64,000 nt of DNA from Holothuria scabra. Its lineage: Eukaryota; Echinodermata; Holothuroidea; Aspidochirotida; Holothuriidae. Location: positions 14,235,887 to 14,299,886 of the forward strand of contig CM074195.1 of assembly GCA_037179385.1 (NCBI GenBank), given 5' to 3'. Position numbers and translations under genes: made by a program. The notes beneath the pieces were generated by a model. That model was not told where the DNA came from. It searched no databases and was given only the letters and a program-made list of their open reading frames with translations. Shown here in pieces: positions 21,569 through 34,192 of this stretch (within the stretch, counting starts at the first letter, position 1; each line of letters starts with the position of its first letter).

Positions 21569-22689
21569 AAGGTTTGTTGTGAAGGCAATAACTTGGTGCA
21601 AGGAGGAAGACTTTTGGTATTGTGCAAATTATTTGAAACTTCAAAAATGCTTTCCTGGAAACAGTGCAATTTATAGCATTCATGTGATGGGTTTATTGTC
21701 ATGTGATGTCATGTCAGTGAAGTATTGATATCTTTTGATGGGAGAGGATATTTTACATTTCAAGTGCACCAGAAGAAAGCTTTTGTAAAGTGCAAACACC
21801 ACAGGGAGTGACAAATGGACTGGCACTCTTTTTCTTTTTTTTTTGTAATAATCAAAATGTGACTTAAAGTGTTCAACTGGTTGTGGGAACTCTTCGGAGA
21901 ATTGTAAGAGTAACCAAAATATTCCTTGAAAGTTCCTGCAGTCAAATATGGTATTTGGAAACTTGCAAGATTGTGTACCACCATACAGAAAGGTGATTGG
22001 TGAGTTGTAGTAAGCTTGCAGACATGCTTGTTTTTAAGAGCTCATCATACAAAACTTCAGTGGAAGAAAAAAATTCACTCACAAAAAGTTTTACAACCTG
22101 TGTCAGATACCATGCATGATCACTTGTGATACCATGCATTGATAACATGTGAAAAACAAGGAGATTACATGTGTTCCTGGGTGACAAACCTTTGTTGCCT
22201 CTCGACACAGGTTTTGCACAGGTTTACACATCTTTTCTTGCCTTCAATTTGAAGCCACATATTGTGACCCAAAATTCTTTGTTAATATTAGTTTTTATTG
22301 CCATGAGTTTTGCCAGTCAAACCTGTGGCCAACGTGCGGAAAAGTGAGGCAGCTAGCAAACTTGGTTAATTTCCCGTTTTTCTGCAAAACCCTGCTAAAA
22401 CTAGTGGCAGAAACATGGGAAAACCTGTAGTTTTGGAACTAATTGACACATATCTTTTTATATAGAGGGAAAGAGCCCTCCAGAAAAATATAATTACCTT
22501 TTTGAACATCATAGGAATGTAAAAGATCTGAGTTTAGCAAACCTGCCATCTGTTCATACATGATCTTGTGTCTGCATCTATATGAGTGGCTTTACCAGTT
22601 TACCCTTGAATGCATGAAGTAAATAGTAATACCCCTTCATACCTGAAAACCTGTCTGTAACTACCCATGGCACAGTAGAAAAGTTATTT
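21569..22689 (+). other. 3' flank or 3' UTR of the NEURL4-type gene
   Basis: No protein-like frame follows the stop. I saw no AATAAA close to the stop, so the UTR may be long or may use a variant signal. No repeat is obvious here. Confidence 0.45.
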
Positions 22690-23795
22690 TTTGGTTTTGA
22701 TGAAAAGAGAAACCTATGCATTCATGATGGCGTGCATTTGTATGTATGTGTGTGTGCATGTGTATGTGTGTGAGCCTGTAAGCGATGCCTTGCCGGGTGC
22801 AAGCTGCTCACGAGAGCTCTCAAGCACGTCTTTCCTCGCTCACGCAGAGCTCGTATCTGGCGTAGCTCCCCAAAAATTCGGACACTGCAATGAGCTCTGT
22901 CATGTGATATGCAAGAGCCCCCCTCGCTCGCGGCATTCATGTGCTTCATGACTTAAAGGGCTAAAGGGGAATTCCGACCATTTCCACACTTGGAACATTT
23001 CTGTGTACCCCGTAAGGCATTGAATATGGGTGTGTGCTGTGTGTGTGTGTATGTATGTGTGTGTGTTTGTGACACTTTGCTTGTTTACATGATATCTTGA
23101 GAAGGGATGATCTGACAATTCTCAAACTTGGTACACAGATACCACATACTGAGAGGATTGCATTATGATGTAAGGAAGAACCCTATTGATTTTGGTAGAG
23201 GTCAAAGGTCATTTGGGGTCACATGGGGGTCAAACTCAGGAAACCTTGTTAAATGATATCTCAAGGTAGGAAGCTTGGATTGTTTTCAAACTTATTATCC
23301 AAGTTCAAACTTTACTTTGTATTTCAAGGTAGAAAACTGGGATAGAGTTCAAAGTTAGTAGGTGAATGTGTTATGGTAGGAAGATGGCATCTGCAGTCCT
23401 TGGTGAAGTTTGATGGTAATGTGGGGTCACCAAAGGTCAAACTTTGAAAACCTTGTCAAAGGGATATCTCAAGGTAGGAAACTTGATGGATTTCATAATT
23501 TGTATTTGGATGTGCAATGGTGAGTTGAAAGTACTGTACCTGTTGTTTTTGGTGGAGGTCAATGGTCATCTGGTATCACCTGGCATTAAACTCTGAAAAC
23601 CTTGTTTGCAGAATATGTTAAGGCACAGTATGAAATTTGGCTATTTGAATATAGAAGTGTTTTGGTTAAAAGAAAATCCAGTTACTTACAGGTGGAGTCA
23701 AAGGTCACTTTGGGTCACCAGGTGTTACAAGAAATGTCGCATTTTATTGAAAAGAACATGTATCATTGAAACCTCAATGCATTTTTGCATTCTGG
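22690..23795 (+). mobile_element. DR1-minisatellite element 4, with GC-rich insertion
   Basis: GATGAAAAGAGAAACCTATG and a GT tract mark a variant 5' end like that at 6970. A second GT tract follows at 23028-23072. Monomers then show GATATCTCAAGGTAGGAA and AGGTCAAAGGTCATTTGGGG (23199). It fades at TTTTGCATTCTGGTT (about 23780). A block at 22780-22990 is much richer in GC than its surroundings and separates the two GT tracts, so it looks like an insertion. Confidence 0.5.
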
Positions 23796-24864
23796 TTTGT
23801 GTTCCCTCTTCAAAAACTGCAGTCACTTGCTGACACATTTGTTTGTCTCTGTGTAAGTTAACCAAAAGTACAGTGGGTATTTTGAACTCTGCCAATGGAG
23901 TATGCCAACCACATGCTGAGTAATGTAGTATCGTATATAGCCCTAATGTTTCTCAACATTTCTATTGGCTTTTCATGTGCACTTAACCTTACTCTCTCAA
24001 TCTCACCCCCCCCCTCTTCTGTGTTTTAACATAGTGCTGTGCTGGTATCTAGTAAAGGACAATTGATAGTGAATCATACTTCCTGTTTTCCATTCTAAAA
24101 TCCCTCAAGGAGCAATATCTCCCATATGGGACATATACATGAAAGGCATGGATGGATGGCTCCTAAATTTTTATCTCCATACATAAAATTTATGAAGATA
24201 TTGTAGCACTAGCTGGTTGCCAGCTGTTGCTAAATATCCTATTTTGCCATGCCAAAACAAGATCGTATTGAGACTTGAACATAACATTCTGGGACAGCTT
24301 TACATTCTGGGACAGCATTACATTCTGGGACTGAAGCAAAACAGTTAAGAAACAGTTAAGAAAGTGGCCTTGCAGCGATTAAGCTGTTTGCATGAAACCT
24401 CCCTAATTATGTTTGTGTGCAATTGTACTGGAACTCTCACTAAAACATTTTAACAAAGACTTTTATAGATCAAAGGTCCTCTCTGTAATCTAGGAGGAGT
24501 ACAGGATGTGAAGAGAACAGCCTGTCCCCATTCTTCTGTCATAGTTGGAGTGATGAATCATCACTTCAGAGTGCGATGGTGCATAAAATGAAAGTTCATC
24601 TCAGGCTTGTTCTTGGATCTTTCATGGCATCACTATGTTAGGGAAGTTTTATATTTTATCGTAAATTAAGAAACACTTGTCATGATTTTCTGCATTCTGA
24701 TTGACTGAAAAACAATTTGAGACCGGTTTTGACCCGTCTTGAATGGTTTTCACGAAGTTACGAGAATTGATTTGAATATGATCACTATACTTACTCTGCA
24801 CAATATGTTGTGCCCATGCTAGGTTTCAATAGCAACATACCAGTGTCTTCCCATTGTATGCCGA

Positions 24865-26100
24865 GTGGCGTCGCAAGGGGGGGGGGGGGCGTAGCCAAGG
24901 GAGTGGGGGGGCAAGGGGTGTGCCCTCATGAGTCCCCCAACTGAGATTTGAGATTTTCCCCCAAAAATATGTCTTCTGTAGTCAGAGTGTGACTATTAAT
25001 TTTTTTAGGATTTGATTCCTCTGTTGAAAAGAAAAGGCAGTAAGTTTTTATGCTTTCCAAATGAAAATATCGCAAAAAACCTTGGAAATGCCATTTCCGG
25101 CTATCTGAGGGGTTGCGTTTTTTCAAAATTTTCTTCACACTTCCGACAATATCAATTGAAGGTAGCGCACAGCTCAGGTAACCCTTCAAGCAAGATTAGG
25201 CCTACATTTTTCCTTCAGAGGATCACATCTAATTGCCTGTCAACTGCCTTTTCTTCCTCTTTCTAGTGTAGCTCACCTCCCTCAAAATGTCAGCCCAGTC
25301 TGCTCTGGAGAGTAGTTTCACTAACTTTAGTGTTGTTACCAAAAATAAAATCTTGCTTGAAGTTGACCTGAAATTTTTAGACCAGTGTAAAGACAACCCT
25401 TAAAAAACAACTTTAAAACCTTACAAACATGCTAAAAACCCAGGAGCTTCCAGGGGCTTTGCCCCCTGGAGCCTCACCAAGACACACTTTGAAGTGCCCA
25501 TCAACTTTTTTCTCTATAGATCATCTACCCTTTTTTCAAAATGTCAGCCAGATAAGCTCTTGGTAGTTGAATCAGTGGTTTTTCCGAAAGGCTATCTTGA
25601 AGTTACCCTGGAGGTAAATTTTAGACTAGTGTAAAGTCAATAAAATTACCCTTAAATAACGTCTTTAAACCTTACAATTGTGCTAAAAACCCAGGAGCTT
25701 CCAGGGGCTTTGCCCCCTGGAGCCTCACCAAGACACACTTTGAAGTGCCCATCAACTTTTTACTCTATAGATCATCTACCCTTTTTTCAAAATGTCAGAC
25801 AGATAAGCTCTTGGTAATTGGGTCAGTTTTTTTTTACTGAAACGCTTACTTGAAGTTACCCTGGAGGTAATTTTGGCGAGTGTTAAGCCAATTAAATTAC
25901 CTTGAAATAACGTCTTTAATACCTCACAAACATGCTAAAAGCCAGGAGCTTCTGGGGGCTTTGCCCCTGGACCCCACCCATTGAGCTTCATGCTCGGTGG
26001 GGCCTCCGGCACCAAGGGTGGAGCCTAGCAATGCCCCCTATATAAAATCGTTTTGCTCCCCCAGTGCCCCCCTAGAATGAAAAGTCTGGTGACGCCTTTG
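24865..26100. mobile_element. hAT-like non-autonomous element with ~250-bp internal repeat
   Basis: The left end GAGTGGCGTCGCAAGG with a G-tract is mirrored by CTGGTGACGCCTTTG on the right. Flanks TGTATGCC and TGTATTCT match at 6 of 8 positions, consistent with an 8-bp duplication. The interior has about three copies of a unit of about 250 bp with TTCAAAATGTCAGCC and a palindromic GGGGCTTTGCCCC. A related copy lies at 54000-54710. Open frames at 24926-25266 are not protein-like. Confidence 0.65.
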
Positions 26101-27194
26101 TGTATTCTCAACACTGTGCATGTGCACATAATGCCATATAAGCTAAGTACATGTTAGCATGATAAACACTTACACTGTGACTCAGCGTGACAATAAGCAG
26201 ACAGTGTTAAGGGCTACTAATGGCCTAGTCCTTAGTTTTCTAGGCTACCATTCCAAAGAATATTAACTGGTAGTGAAATCTATAAGCTTAGGCCTAAAAA
26301 GTCATGGCACCTCACAAATGGATGTTTGGATCACACTCCCAGTCCATTTTGTACTATAGGCCTAGGCTTGAACTGAACTGCAGCAAGTTTTAATGCAATT
26401 ATGGCAATGACTGGCACTGTTAATGTGTTAATCCACTCCAGTGTAAATTTGGAGAGGTTGACTTTGGCTCTACAAAAATTACTTATACAGACAGTACTTG
26501 TCTAGTGACAATTTAGTGCTGACCCAGTGGCAGTGTTGGGTTTACGATTCCTAGGCCGAAGTTGGCTAACCCTTTAACAGTACAGACAGCAAAACAACAG
26601 TAGCAACATTAGGCCTACCATGCAAAGGCTAGTAAAGTAATCGTCAAGTTCAGTAGCCTAAGTGACAATTCCCTATAGGCCGATAGCGATACATCAATTG
26701 CAAATAATTTATATCACCTTGTTTGACCCATATCTGCAAGTACATGGCTGTCCCAATTCTTCAGCAATAAATATGATCTTCTACATCACGCAGTCACCTA
26801 CTACACACAGTAACATTACTTTATGTACATGATATAACTGCAAATACAAATAAGTAGAAGTTAGTTTCCTTGACTTTTCGCTCAACCCCATCTCCAAGCA
26901 ATGTGACACTGTGATCAGTGTTCTTCTTAACAATATTTGCTAGTAAAATAGCCGGTATCATTCTTGCGAACGAAGTAAAGTAAAGCTGATATGGAGAGCA
27001 TCTGTCTCAATCTGTAGTTCAGAATGTTCATCTAGCATGAACCGATTCCAAGTACAATTCATAGTTATGTCACAATGGCTGCTAAAAAACTGATGAGAAT
27101 TAAAACTTGATCTATAAAATTTGACCTAAAAATTTAATTTTTTCTTGTTTTTTACCCACAGTTTTGGAAGTATTTATGAAAGGCGATAAAAGCA
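26101..27194. other. No recognisable feature
   Basis: AT-rich sequence without protein-like frames or clear repeats. Confidence 0.45.
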
Positions 27195-27328
27195 GGGTGT
27201 CGGATCTTAAATGCACCTGTGTGATGACATCATCACAGAGGCAGCAGACTAAGGCGATAGCCTAGGTCCGCTTGTCCTCTACGATGACGTCATTGTGGGT
27301 CTTAAATCATGTTTAAGACCGGGCACCC
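27195..27328. repeat. Foldback MITE containing a full CRE palindrome
   Basis: The ends GGGTGTCGGATCTTAA and TTAAGACCGGGCACCC form inverted repeats. Inside are TGTGATGACATCATCACA, itself a near-palindrome, and GATGACGTCATT, whose TGACGTCA (27285-27292) is the full cyclic-AMP response element. Confidence 0.65.
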
Positions 27329-29096
27329 TCGCAATTATCCCCTAAATCTTGTACCTCTGTGCCATGGTATAATTATGTAGGAGTCAGAATTTGAACTTGA
27401 TAATCTGATAAGTTGATAACTTATTTAATTTGGCTGAAAAGTGGTCAAACAGTCGTGCAAAAGAAAACAGGGTGGTTGCAGTCCATTGCTTGTACTCCCC
27501 TTTTCCCATAATGCATCATGTGTATTTAGTCTGGCTCTTTTGTCTTTGGCTTCAAACCCTGTGCAAAATAAAGCATTAGGTTATTGTTTCATGATTTTGT
27601 CTGATCTGACCAAAATATTCACCCAGTCATTATGTTGAGCTGGAGAATTTCATTTTACGGTTGATTGAGTTTCTAAACACAATATTAGCTGTCAGTCTAC
27701 TTGAATAAGACAATAGGAGAGAACACTAAGGAGGTTGGTGTTGAACAAAGAGGGTGAAAGACAGTAGGAAAACTAGTTTTGTGTGACACAGCCTTTACTG
27801 ATCCCCATCTTACTGGATAATTGCTTCTGCTTGATAATTTCAATATGCTTTTTGTGCAATGATTATCACTTAGTATTACAGTATCATTCTAGAATTTGTT
27901 GAATAAACTAAACCATTTCAATTTTGAGCATAAAATGTACAGTATCAGGATGTTGTAAATCTCTGCTATATTTGAATGATTACAATACAAAAGCTAACCT
28001 ACCTGTATTGTATGACATTTTGTATGTCATGATATGGAAAGTTGGTTGCATACATTTTCATGCATGACACTGTACCTGATCACCATAACAAGGTTTTTTG
28101 CCTTTCTGTTGCATCTTTATGTAATAGTTCCACTGCTTCAAGATTACTGGTCATTTAAGTATTGAGATTCAGCAGCATAGCTGCTCTATCATTTAGTGTG
28201 ATTGACTTTGCTTTGCCATTGACACTCAGTCAGATGTGGACATGCATCACAGATCACTTTTGAAGGGATGACATGCTTGAAACCTTATCATTGTATAGTT
28301 AACACAACTTTGACCAATCATCTTGTTTATGTATCACTGAACTTATACAAATGTGGCTGTATACTTGAGCCAGCTTTTTTCATTTTTTCTTGACAAAGTC
28401 TAGCACAATTGGTTAACACCACTGATATATTCATCAATAACATGATCTCACTCTCATGAATATTCATCATCATTTTGTGAGATTGATTGCACCAAGTACA
28501 AACCAGTTCTGACTCTTCAGTCTTTATGCTAAATATGTTTTGGAAATTTGTCCCTTCCTCAAGGTGATTTTTCATTTCAGATTGATAGTTGGTTTTCCTG
28601 CTTACAAATACTGAGCGAGTGATAAAGATAAATCCAACTTAAAAATTCAGTTGATCCCAGCAATTGCAACTGCCATTGTGTTTGGTGCTAAGCATAAGTG
28701 CAGTGGAATATGGAAAAAAAGCTTGGGAGCCACAACTGGAAAAAAAAACTTTCGCTGCTTCACTTAAACCAATTGGTTAGAAACTGGGCCATAAAACTGA
28801 ATCTAACCAAACCTAACCAAGCAATTGCTGAAAGTCCTGAACATAACTTTCAAACTTATTTCCTTGTACTGGCATTAAGTCTTTTGTAATGTGCTGTTGT
28901 AAATACCTAGATGACATTATTAGTCTGCTACATTTGGTTGTAGTATTTCTAGATGTGTATCAAATATAGAAACAACATTATTTCTACATTCATCAAATAG
29001 CATATGTTGTTTGAAGGACATACTCCTAATTTATATGTGTATAATGGCGTGAAGGTATTCTGCAAAAGTGTTCAATTTTACGAATATGTTCCTTTT
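27329..29096. other. No recognisable gene
   Basis: No protein-like frame and no clear repeat on either strand. It may be intergenic, or distal UTR of an unseen transcript. Confidence 0.4.
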
Positions 29097-29102
29097 AATA
29101 AA
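29097..29102 (+). terminator. Candidate polyadenylation signal
   Basis: AATAAA is followed by the GU-rich stretch CTTTTGTGTTTTCATTTTGG, a good context for plus-strand 3' end formation. No gene is seen just upstream. It would serve the NEURL4-type gene only if its 3' UTR were about 7.5 kb. Confidence 0.25.
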
Positions 29103-29961
29103 CTTTTGTGTTTTCATTTTGGAAAGACTCAGTGAAGCACACACAAACCAGTTGTCTACATTTGTTTGTGTTGGCTATCCATCAAAGGGCTTACTCACTA
29201 TTCTTTGCGATCTGTTGTTAAATTTCTGTTTTCATTAGCAGGTTTTGAGGCGAAAAAGGAGAGGTTTAGCAGACAGGATTTGAAATAAGTGAATATCCTA
29301 AAGTAGAAAGTATTTAACAAGAGTAGCTTGACATGGGGCATTCGAAAAGGTGTTCTGCCAGTGTGCAGCCTAATGCTGACTATTTGGCAATTTAAGCTGT
29401 ACTGGTCTGGTATTTTACCAAAATGTAAATTTATTGGTAATAAGACAGAATTGGCCAGCTTTTGTTACTTAGAAATTACCTGAGTACAACTGTTTGTCAT
29501 TCATTGAAAAATGTAGTATTGAAGGTTCTGTCAGCAGAAGCTCTGGAGAGAGATGACCATTGGCCAGTGTTTACAGTCATAACAATCTGTCACTGATATT
29601 GTCACGAGTAGAAGGAAGTAAGAGGTCTAGTTCTAGGAGGCAAGGGCAAAATCTAACCCTAGACTTTCCAAACTTTGCTAAGAAGATGATTACTAGTCTG
29701 TCTGTTATTAGTCTGTCCATATTGTAAAGTATTTACAAAAGGTGCAAAATTTTTCTTTTTTGTGTAAAGGGGCTTTCTTGTCATTATGTTTTTTGAAATA
29801 CAGTATATATGTACATGTGAAATATATGAATATATTTGTCAACATAATATCATTTCATAAAGTTTGCTTCATAATATTTGTAGAAAAAACAATTACATAT
29901 CATATCTTTCTGTATGAATCTGTAAGTGACTTCACAAAGTCAGCAACTCATCGTCAAATGT

Positions 29962-30290
29962 GAATCTTTAGGGGACTGCACAAATAATCCACGGACACAC
30001 GAATCTTTGGGTGTATGAATCTTTAGGGGACTGCACAAGTAATCCAAGGACAAATGAATCTTTGGGTGTATGAATCTTTAGAGGACTGCACAAATAATCC
30101 AAGGACACATGAATCTTTGGGTGTATGAATCTTTAGGTGACTGCACAAATATTCCAAGGAGACACGAATCGTTGGGTGTATGAATCTTTAGGGGACTGTA
30201 CAAATAATCCAAGGAGACACGAATCGTTGGGTGTATGAATCTTTAGAGGACTGAATAAACCCACGGACACATTCATCAGTGTGAAACTTA
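29962..30290. repeat. 55-bp minisatellite
   Basis: Units begin GAATCTTTAGGGGACTGCAC at 29962, 30017, 30072, 30127, 30182 and 30237, exactly 55 bp apart. Each holds a second partial GAATCTTTGGGTGTAT. It merges into the related 49-bp array. Confidence 0.92.
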
Positions 30291-32590
30291 AGATGACTGC
30301 ATAGACGACCACTTGACACATCCTTAGGTATGAATCTGAGGTCACTGCATAGACAACCCTATGATACATCTCTCAGTATGAACCTTTAGGTAGCTGCATA
30401 GACAACCCCATGACACATCCCTCGATATGAATCTTTAGGTAGCTGCATAGACAACTCCATGACACATCCTTAAGAATGGATCTTTAGGGAGCTGCAAAGT
30501 CAATTCCATGACACATCCCTCAGTATGAACCTTTAGGAAGCTGCATAGACAACCCTGTGACACATCCCTCAGTAAGAATCTTTAGGTAGCTGCATAGACA
30601 GTGTACAGTCAACTCGGCCCATGGGACAACTCGGCCTGGTCATATCGGCCCCTGGACAACTCGGTCACCGAGACATCTCGGCCCCTGAGACAACTAGGCT
30701 ACTATTGAATAAGCACTACCCCTATTAATATTAGTATTATCGTAAGAAATTCAAGTACTGGCTCGCTTAGTAGTACTTGACTATTGTATATTCGAGGTAC
30801 TGTAACTTGAAACCAAGCATTTTTTCTCTTGTAAACTATTTCACATTTGAAGAGGGAAAATGTTGTCACATGACTCTCAACTGCCAATCAAGTAAAAGAA
30901 GGGTAGACAGCACGCTATCTGACATTATCACAGTCAATGAACCTTGCACATTTTTAAGGAAAGGTCCGAAATCAGGTTGCGGATTTCATGCGAAAGATAT
31001 GAGACTTTTTATAAAGGAAGCCGGGTTTGAATTTATGACCAAGCTATTACGTATGCCCACTGAAGGACAGGGAGTATATACCCAAGGTCAGGGCCCTCAA
31101 ACCATTTACATTATTGGACTGTCATATATGGCTCTATTCTAGACTGGATGAAAAGAACAGATACTACGCATGATCTTAGAAGAAAAGGCTGGGAAACAAT
31201 TAGGATTGTATATAGTACCACGTGTTCCGGTCCCTTTAAAGAGAGGTTTTGAATGACATTGAATAAATCGATGTTGTCAAATTAAAAAAAATCAAGAAAC
31301 AGAGTAAGAAATGTGACCCATTTTCAAAAATTTTCACTTATATTTTCGAAATTAGGTTTACTTTGAGCAATGTCTTAAAGCTGAAGGTTAGGCTGAGCAA
31401 ATTTCCTCAAAAATGCAATCTCACAATTCACTTAATACAGCATGTCAATAGTGGCCGATATATCTCGGTGGCCAAGTTGTCTCTGGGGCCTAGTTTTCCA
31501 GGGGCCGAGATGACTTGGTGGCCGAGTTGTTCAGGGGCCAAGATGTCCAGGCAGAGTTGTCTCAGGGGCTGAGTTGACCGGACACCCACGTAGACTGAGA
31601 CAACCCCATGACACATCCCTCAAAATGAATCTTACGGAAGCTGCATAGACAACCCCGTGACACATCTTTAAGTATGAATCTTTAGATAGCTGCATAGACA
31701 ACCCCATGACACATCCCTCAGTATGAATTTTCAGGTAGCTGCATAGACAACCCCATGACACATCTCTTAGAATGAATCTTTAGGTAGCTGCATAGACAAC
31801 CCCATGACACATCTCTTAGTATGAATCTTCAGGTAGCTGCATAGACAACCCAATGACACATTCCTCGGTATGAATCTTCAGGTAGCTGCATAGACAACCC
31901 TGTGGCCCATCCCTCAGTATGAATCTTCAGGTAGCTGCATAGACAACCCCATGACACGTACCTCAGTATGAATCTTCAGGTAGCTGCAGAGACAACCCAA
32001 TGACACATCCCTCAGTATGAATCTTCAGGTAGCTGCATAGACAACCCCATGACACATCCCTCAGTATGAATCTTCAGGTTGCTGCATAGACAACCCCATG
32101 ACACATCTCTTAGAATGAATCTTCAGGTAGCTGCATAGACAACCCCATGACACATCCCTCAGTATGAATCTTCGGGTAGCTGCATAGACAACCCCATGAC
32201 ACATCTCTTAGTATGAATCTTCAGGTAGCTGCAGAGACAACCCCATGACACATCTCTTAGTATGAATCTTCAGGTAGCTGCATAGACAACCCCATGACAC
32301 ATCCCTCAGTGTGAATCTTCAGGTAGCTGCAAAGACAACCCTGTGACACATTCTTAAGTATGAATCTTAAGGTAGCTACATAGACAACCCTGTGACACAT
32401 CCTTCAATATGAATCTCGAGGTGACTGCATAGACAACCCCATGACACATCCTTGAGTATGGATCTCTAGGTGACTGCATAGATTACCCTGTGACACATCC
32501 TACAGTATGACTCTTTCAATGGCTCCATAGGCAACCCTGGGACACAACCTTCGATATGAATCTTTAGGTGACTACATAGATAACACCTGG
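30291..32590. repeat. 49-bp minisatellite, interrupted by a TIR element
   Basis: The unit contains GAATCTTCAGGTAGCTGCAT then AGACAACCCCATGACACATC. About seven diverged units precede the break at 30601 and about twenty follow from about 31590. Units at 31740-32340 are the most alike. It shares GAATCTT.AGG..[AG]CTGCA with the 55-bp array, so both come from one ancestor. Confidence 0.92.
30601..31585. mobile_element. TIR element with CTCGGCC repeats, inserted in the 49-bp array
   Basis: The left end GTGTACAGTCAACTCGGCCC is mirrored by GGGGCTGAGTTGACCGGACAC-type sequence on the right. The inverted repeats are over 100 bp and are built from short blocks such as ACAACTCGGCC. Inside lies sequence related to the TTAA MITE at 34354 (TTTGAAGAGGGAAAATGTTG, GTCACATGACTCTC) with a right end CCCTTTAA at 31231-31238. 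The 121-codon plus-strand frame at 30777-31142 spans that MITE-like sequence and resembles no family, so I do not call it a gene. Confidence 0.65.
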
Positions 32591-34192
32591 GCTAACTACT
32601 TCTGCTAATTACCTTGGGAGCTGCACTCATGATTCAAGGGATGTCAATTCAATCTCTACACTAGGTTCTATTTTACTTAGTAGATGACATGTCCATAACA
32701 AGATAGTGCACCCTTCATTAGTGCCTCGATTGACTTGCACACCAAATCAGTTGTTCACTTATTGCCCCCCCCCCCCCCTTGACATGCACTTCCTCTGATT
32801 AGAGCTCACAAGTTCACACAACCGGGGCTTCTATGGCTTTTCCCATACTTTCCATACTATTACTCAAGAAATTTTGAGCTATAAAGGCTTTGGGTAATAG
32901 GTGCATTCTTCAGCCCTAATTGCTAGCAGGCTATTCAAAGATGACACTTCTCAGAGTTTAGTAATGCAGTAAAAATAGCTAACTAAAATTGTTCAAATTG
33001 CTCTGAATTTGTTACCTGTATTTCAACTCATTCCCTACAACAATCGAAAGGTGAAGTTATTTTGAAAGTAATACAGTTAGAAAGAGGCTACTAAAATATT
33101 TTAGGGATTATACTTTATAAAGGCTTAGAGATGTGAAATTGTTAAACTCAGAAACCTCATATAAAAGGCATCAGAAATGTACAAAAGAGCTACAATTCCC
33201 ATAAAAAACCATCACAAATGACCATTCTATTAAATAAGATTGTGACATGCACTTAATTATGGATAAATTAAGCTGAAGATGCAAATTTTGTGATGTGGAG
33301 AGAGGCACATGTTGTATATCTCCAATGCTATCCTTTGTTTTTGTGGCTTTCATTTTTAGGACATTTGTAACATTAGTTTGTCCTGAGTAGTGTATTTTGA
33401 AAGTTAAAATTGTGTCCTTGAAACCATCAGTATCACTTACCCAATCATAACCTATCTGATGTGTAGTTTAGATATAATTAATAGTGGGTTGATGAAAGAA
33501 CACTGCAGTTCAACACTCGCATCATTATTTTTGCATAGGAAACCAGTTATTCCAAAAGTCCAAACTTTGAAGGGTTATATCTTGAAAACAGTAAAAGATA
33601 TTTGCATAATTCCAACATTTTGTAACTTGTTATTCTTTTAACTGTCAAGTAAAGACATGGCCTCTGTTGGCACTGTTGCCGCACCTTTATGATACTCTAG
33701 AGCTGCAGAAGCAAGGGTATGTTACACTTATGTATGATTGCCTACATATTGATGCCTTTTATATGTTTATTATAAAACACAATGTATGGTCTTGCTCAAG
33801 CCGGTATTAGTGGTATTACAGCAGTTGTACACTCTATACAACGTTTGTATAAGAACAATAGTGAACACGCCCTCTGAACATGTCCTCAAATTTTATTTCT
33901 ATAATAATAATAGTAATGAAAGAGATACGCGAGTACGCACAGTCTAGTTAACAAGCACCCTCATTTTGGATCTAGAGTCAAAGTAGTGTGGAAAATAAGA
34001 ATTATACTAACGTCTTGACCAAAACTACACAATGTAATGCTATCGTTCCAAACAAAATATGAGATATTTGTATTTAGCCTATGACATCACCGATTACGGT
34101 ACTTAAAGAATGTCAGACTTTTTCACATACTGGCAGAAGTTATTGTCTTCACCTTGAATTGGATATGTCATCATTTGCACCTTCTCCCCATT
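32591..34192. other. No recognisable gene; C-tract
   Basis: There is a run of about 15 C at 32765-32779. The rest is AT-rich with no protein-like frame. Confidence 0.45.

Noticed and set aside
30777..31142. 121-codon frame as a transposase
   Set aside because: It overlaps sequence shared with non-coding MITE copies at 34354 and 50744 and shows no transposase motif.
29962..32590. CRISPR array or coding repeat
   Set aside because: There are no unique spacers. The 49- and 55-bp periods are not divisible by three and frames are broken.
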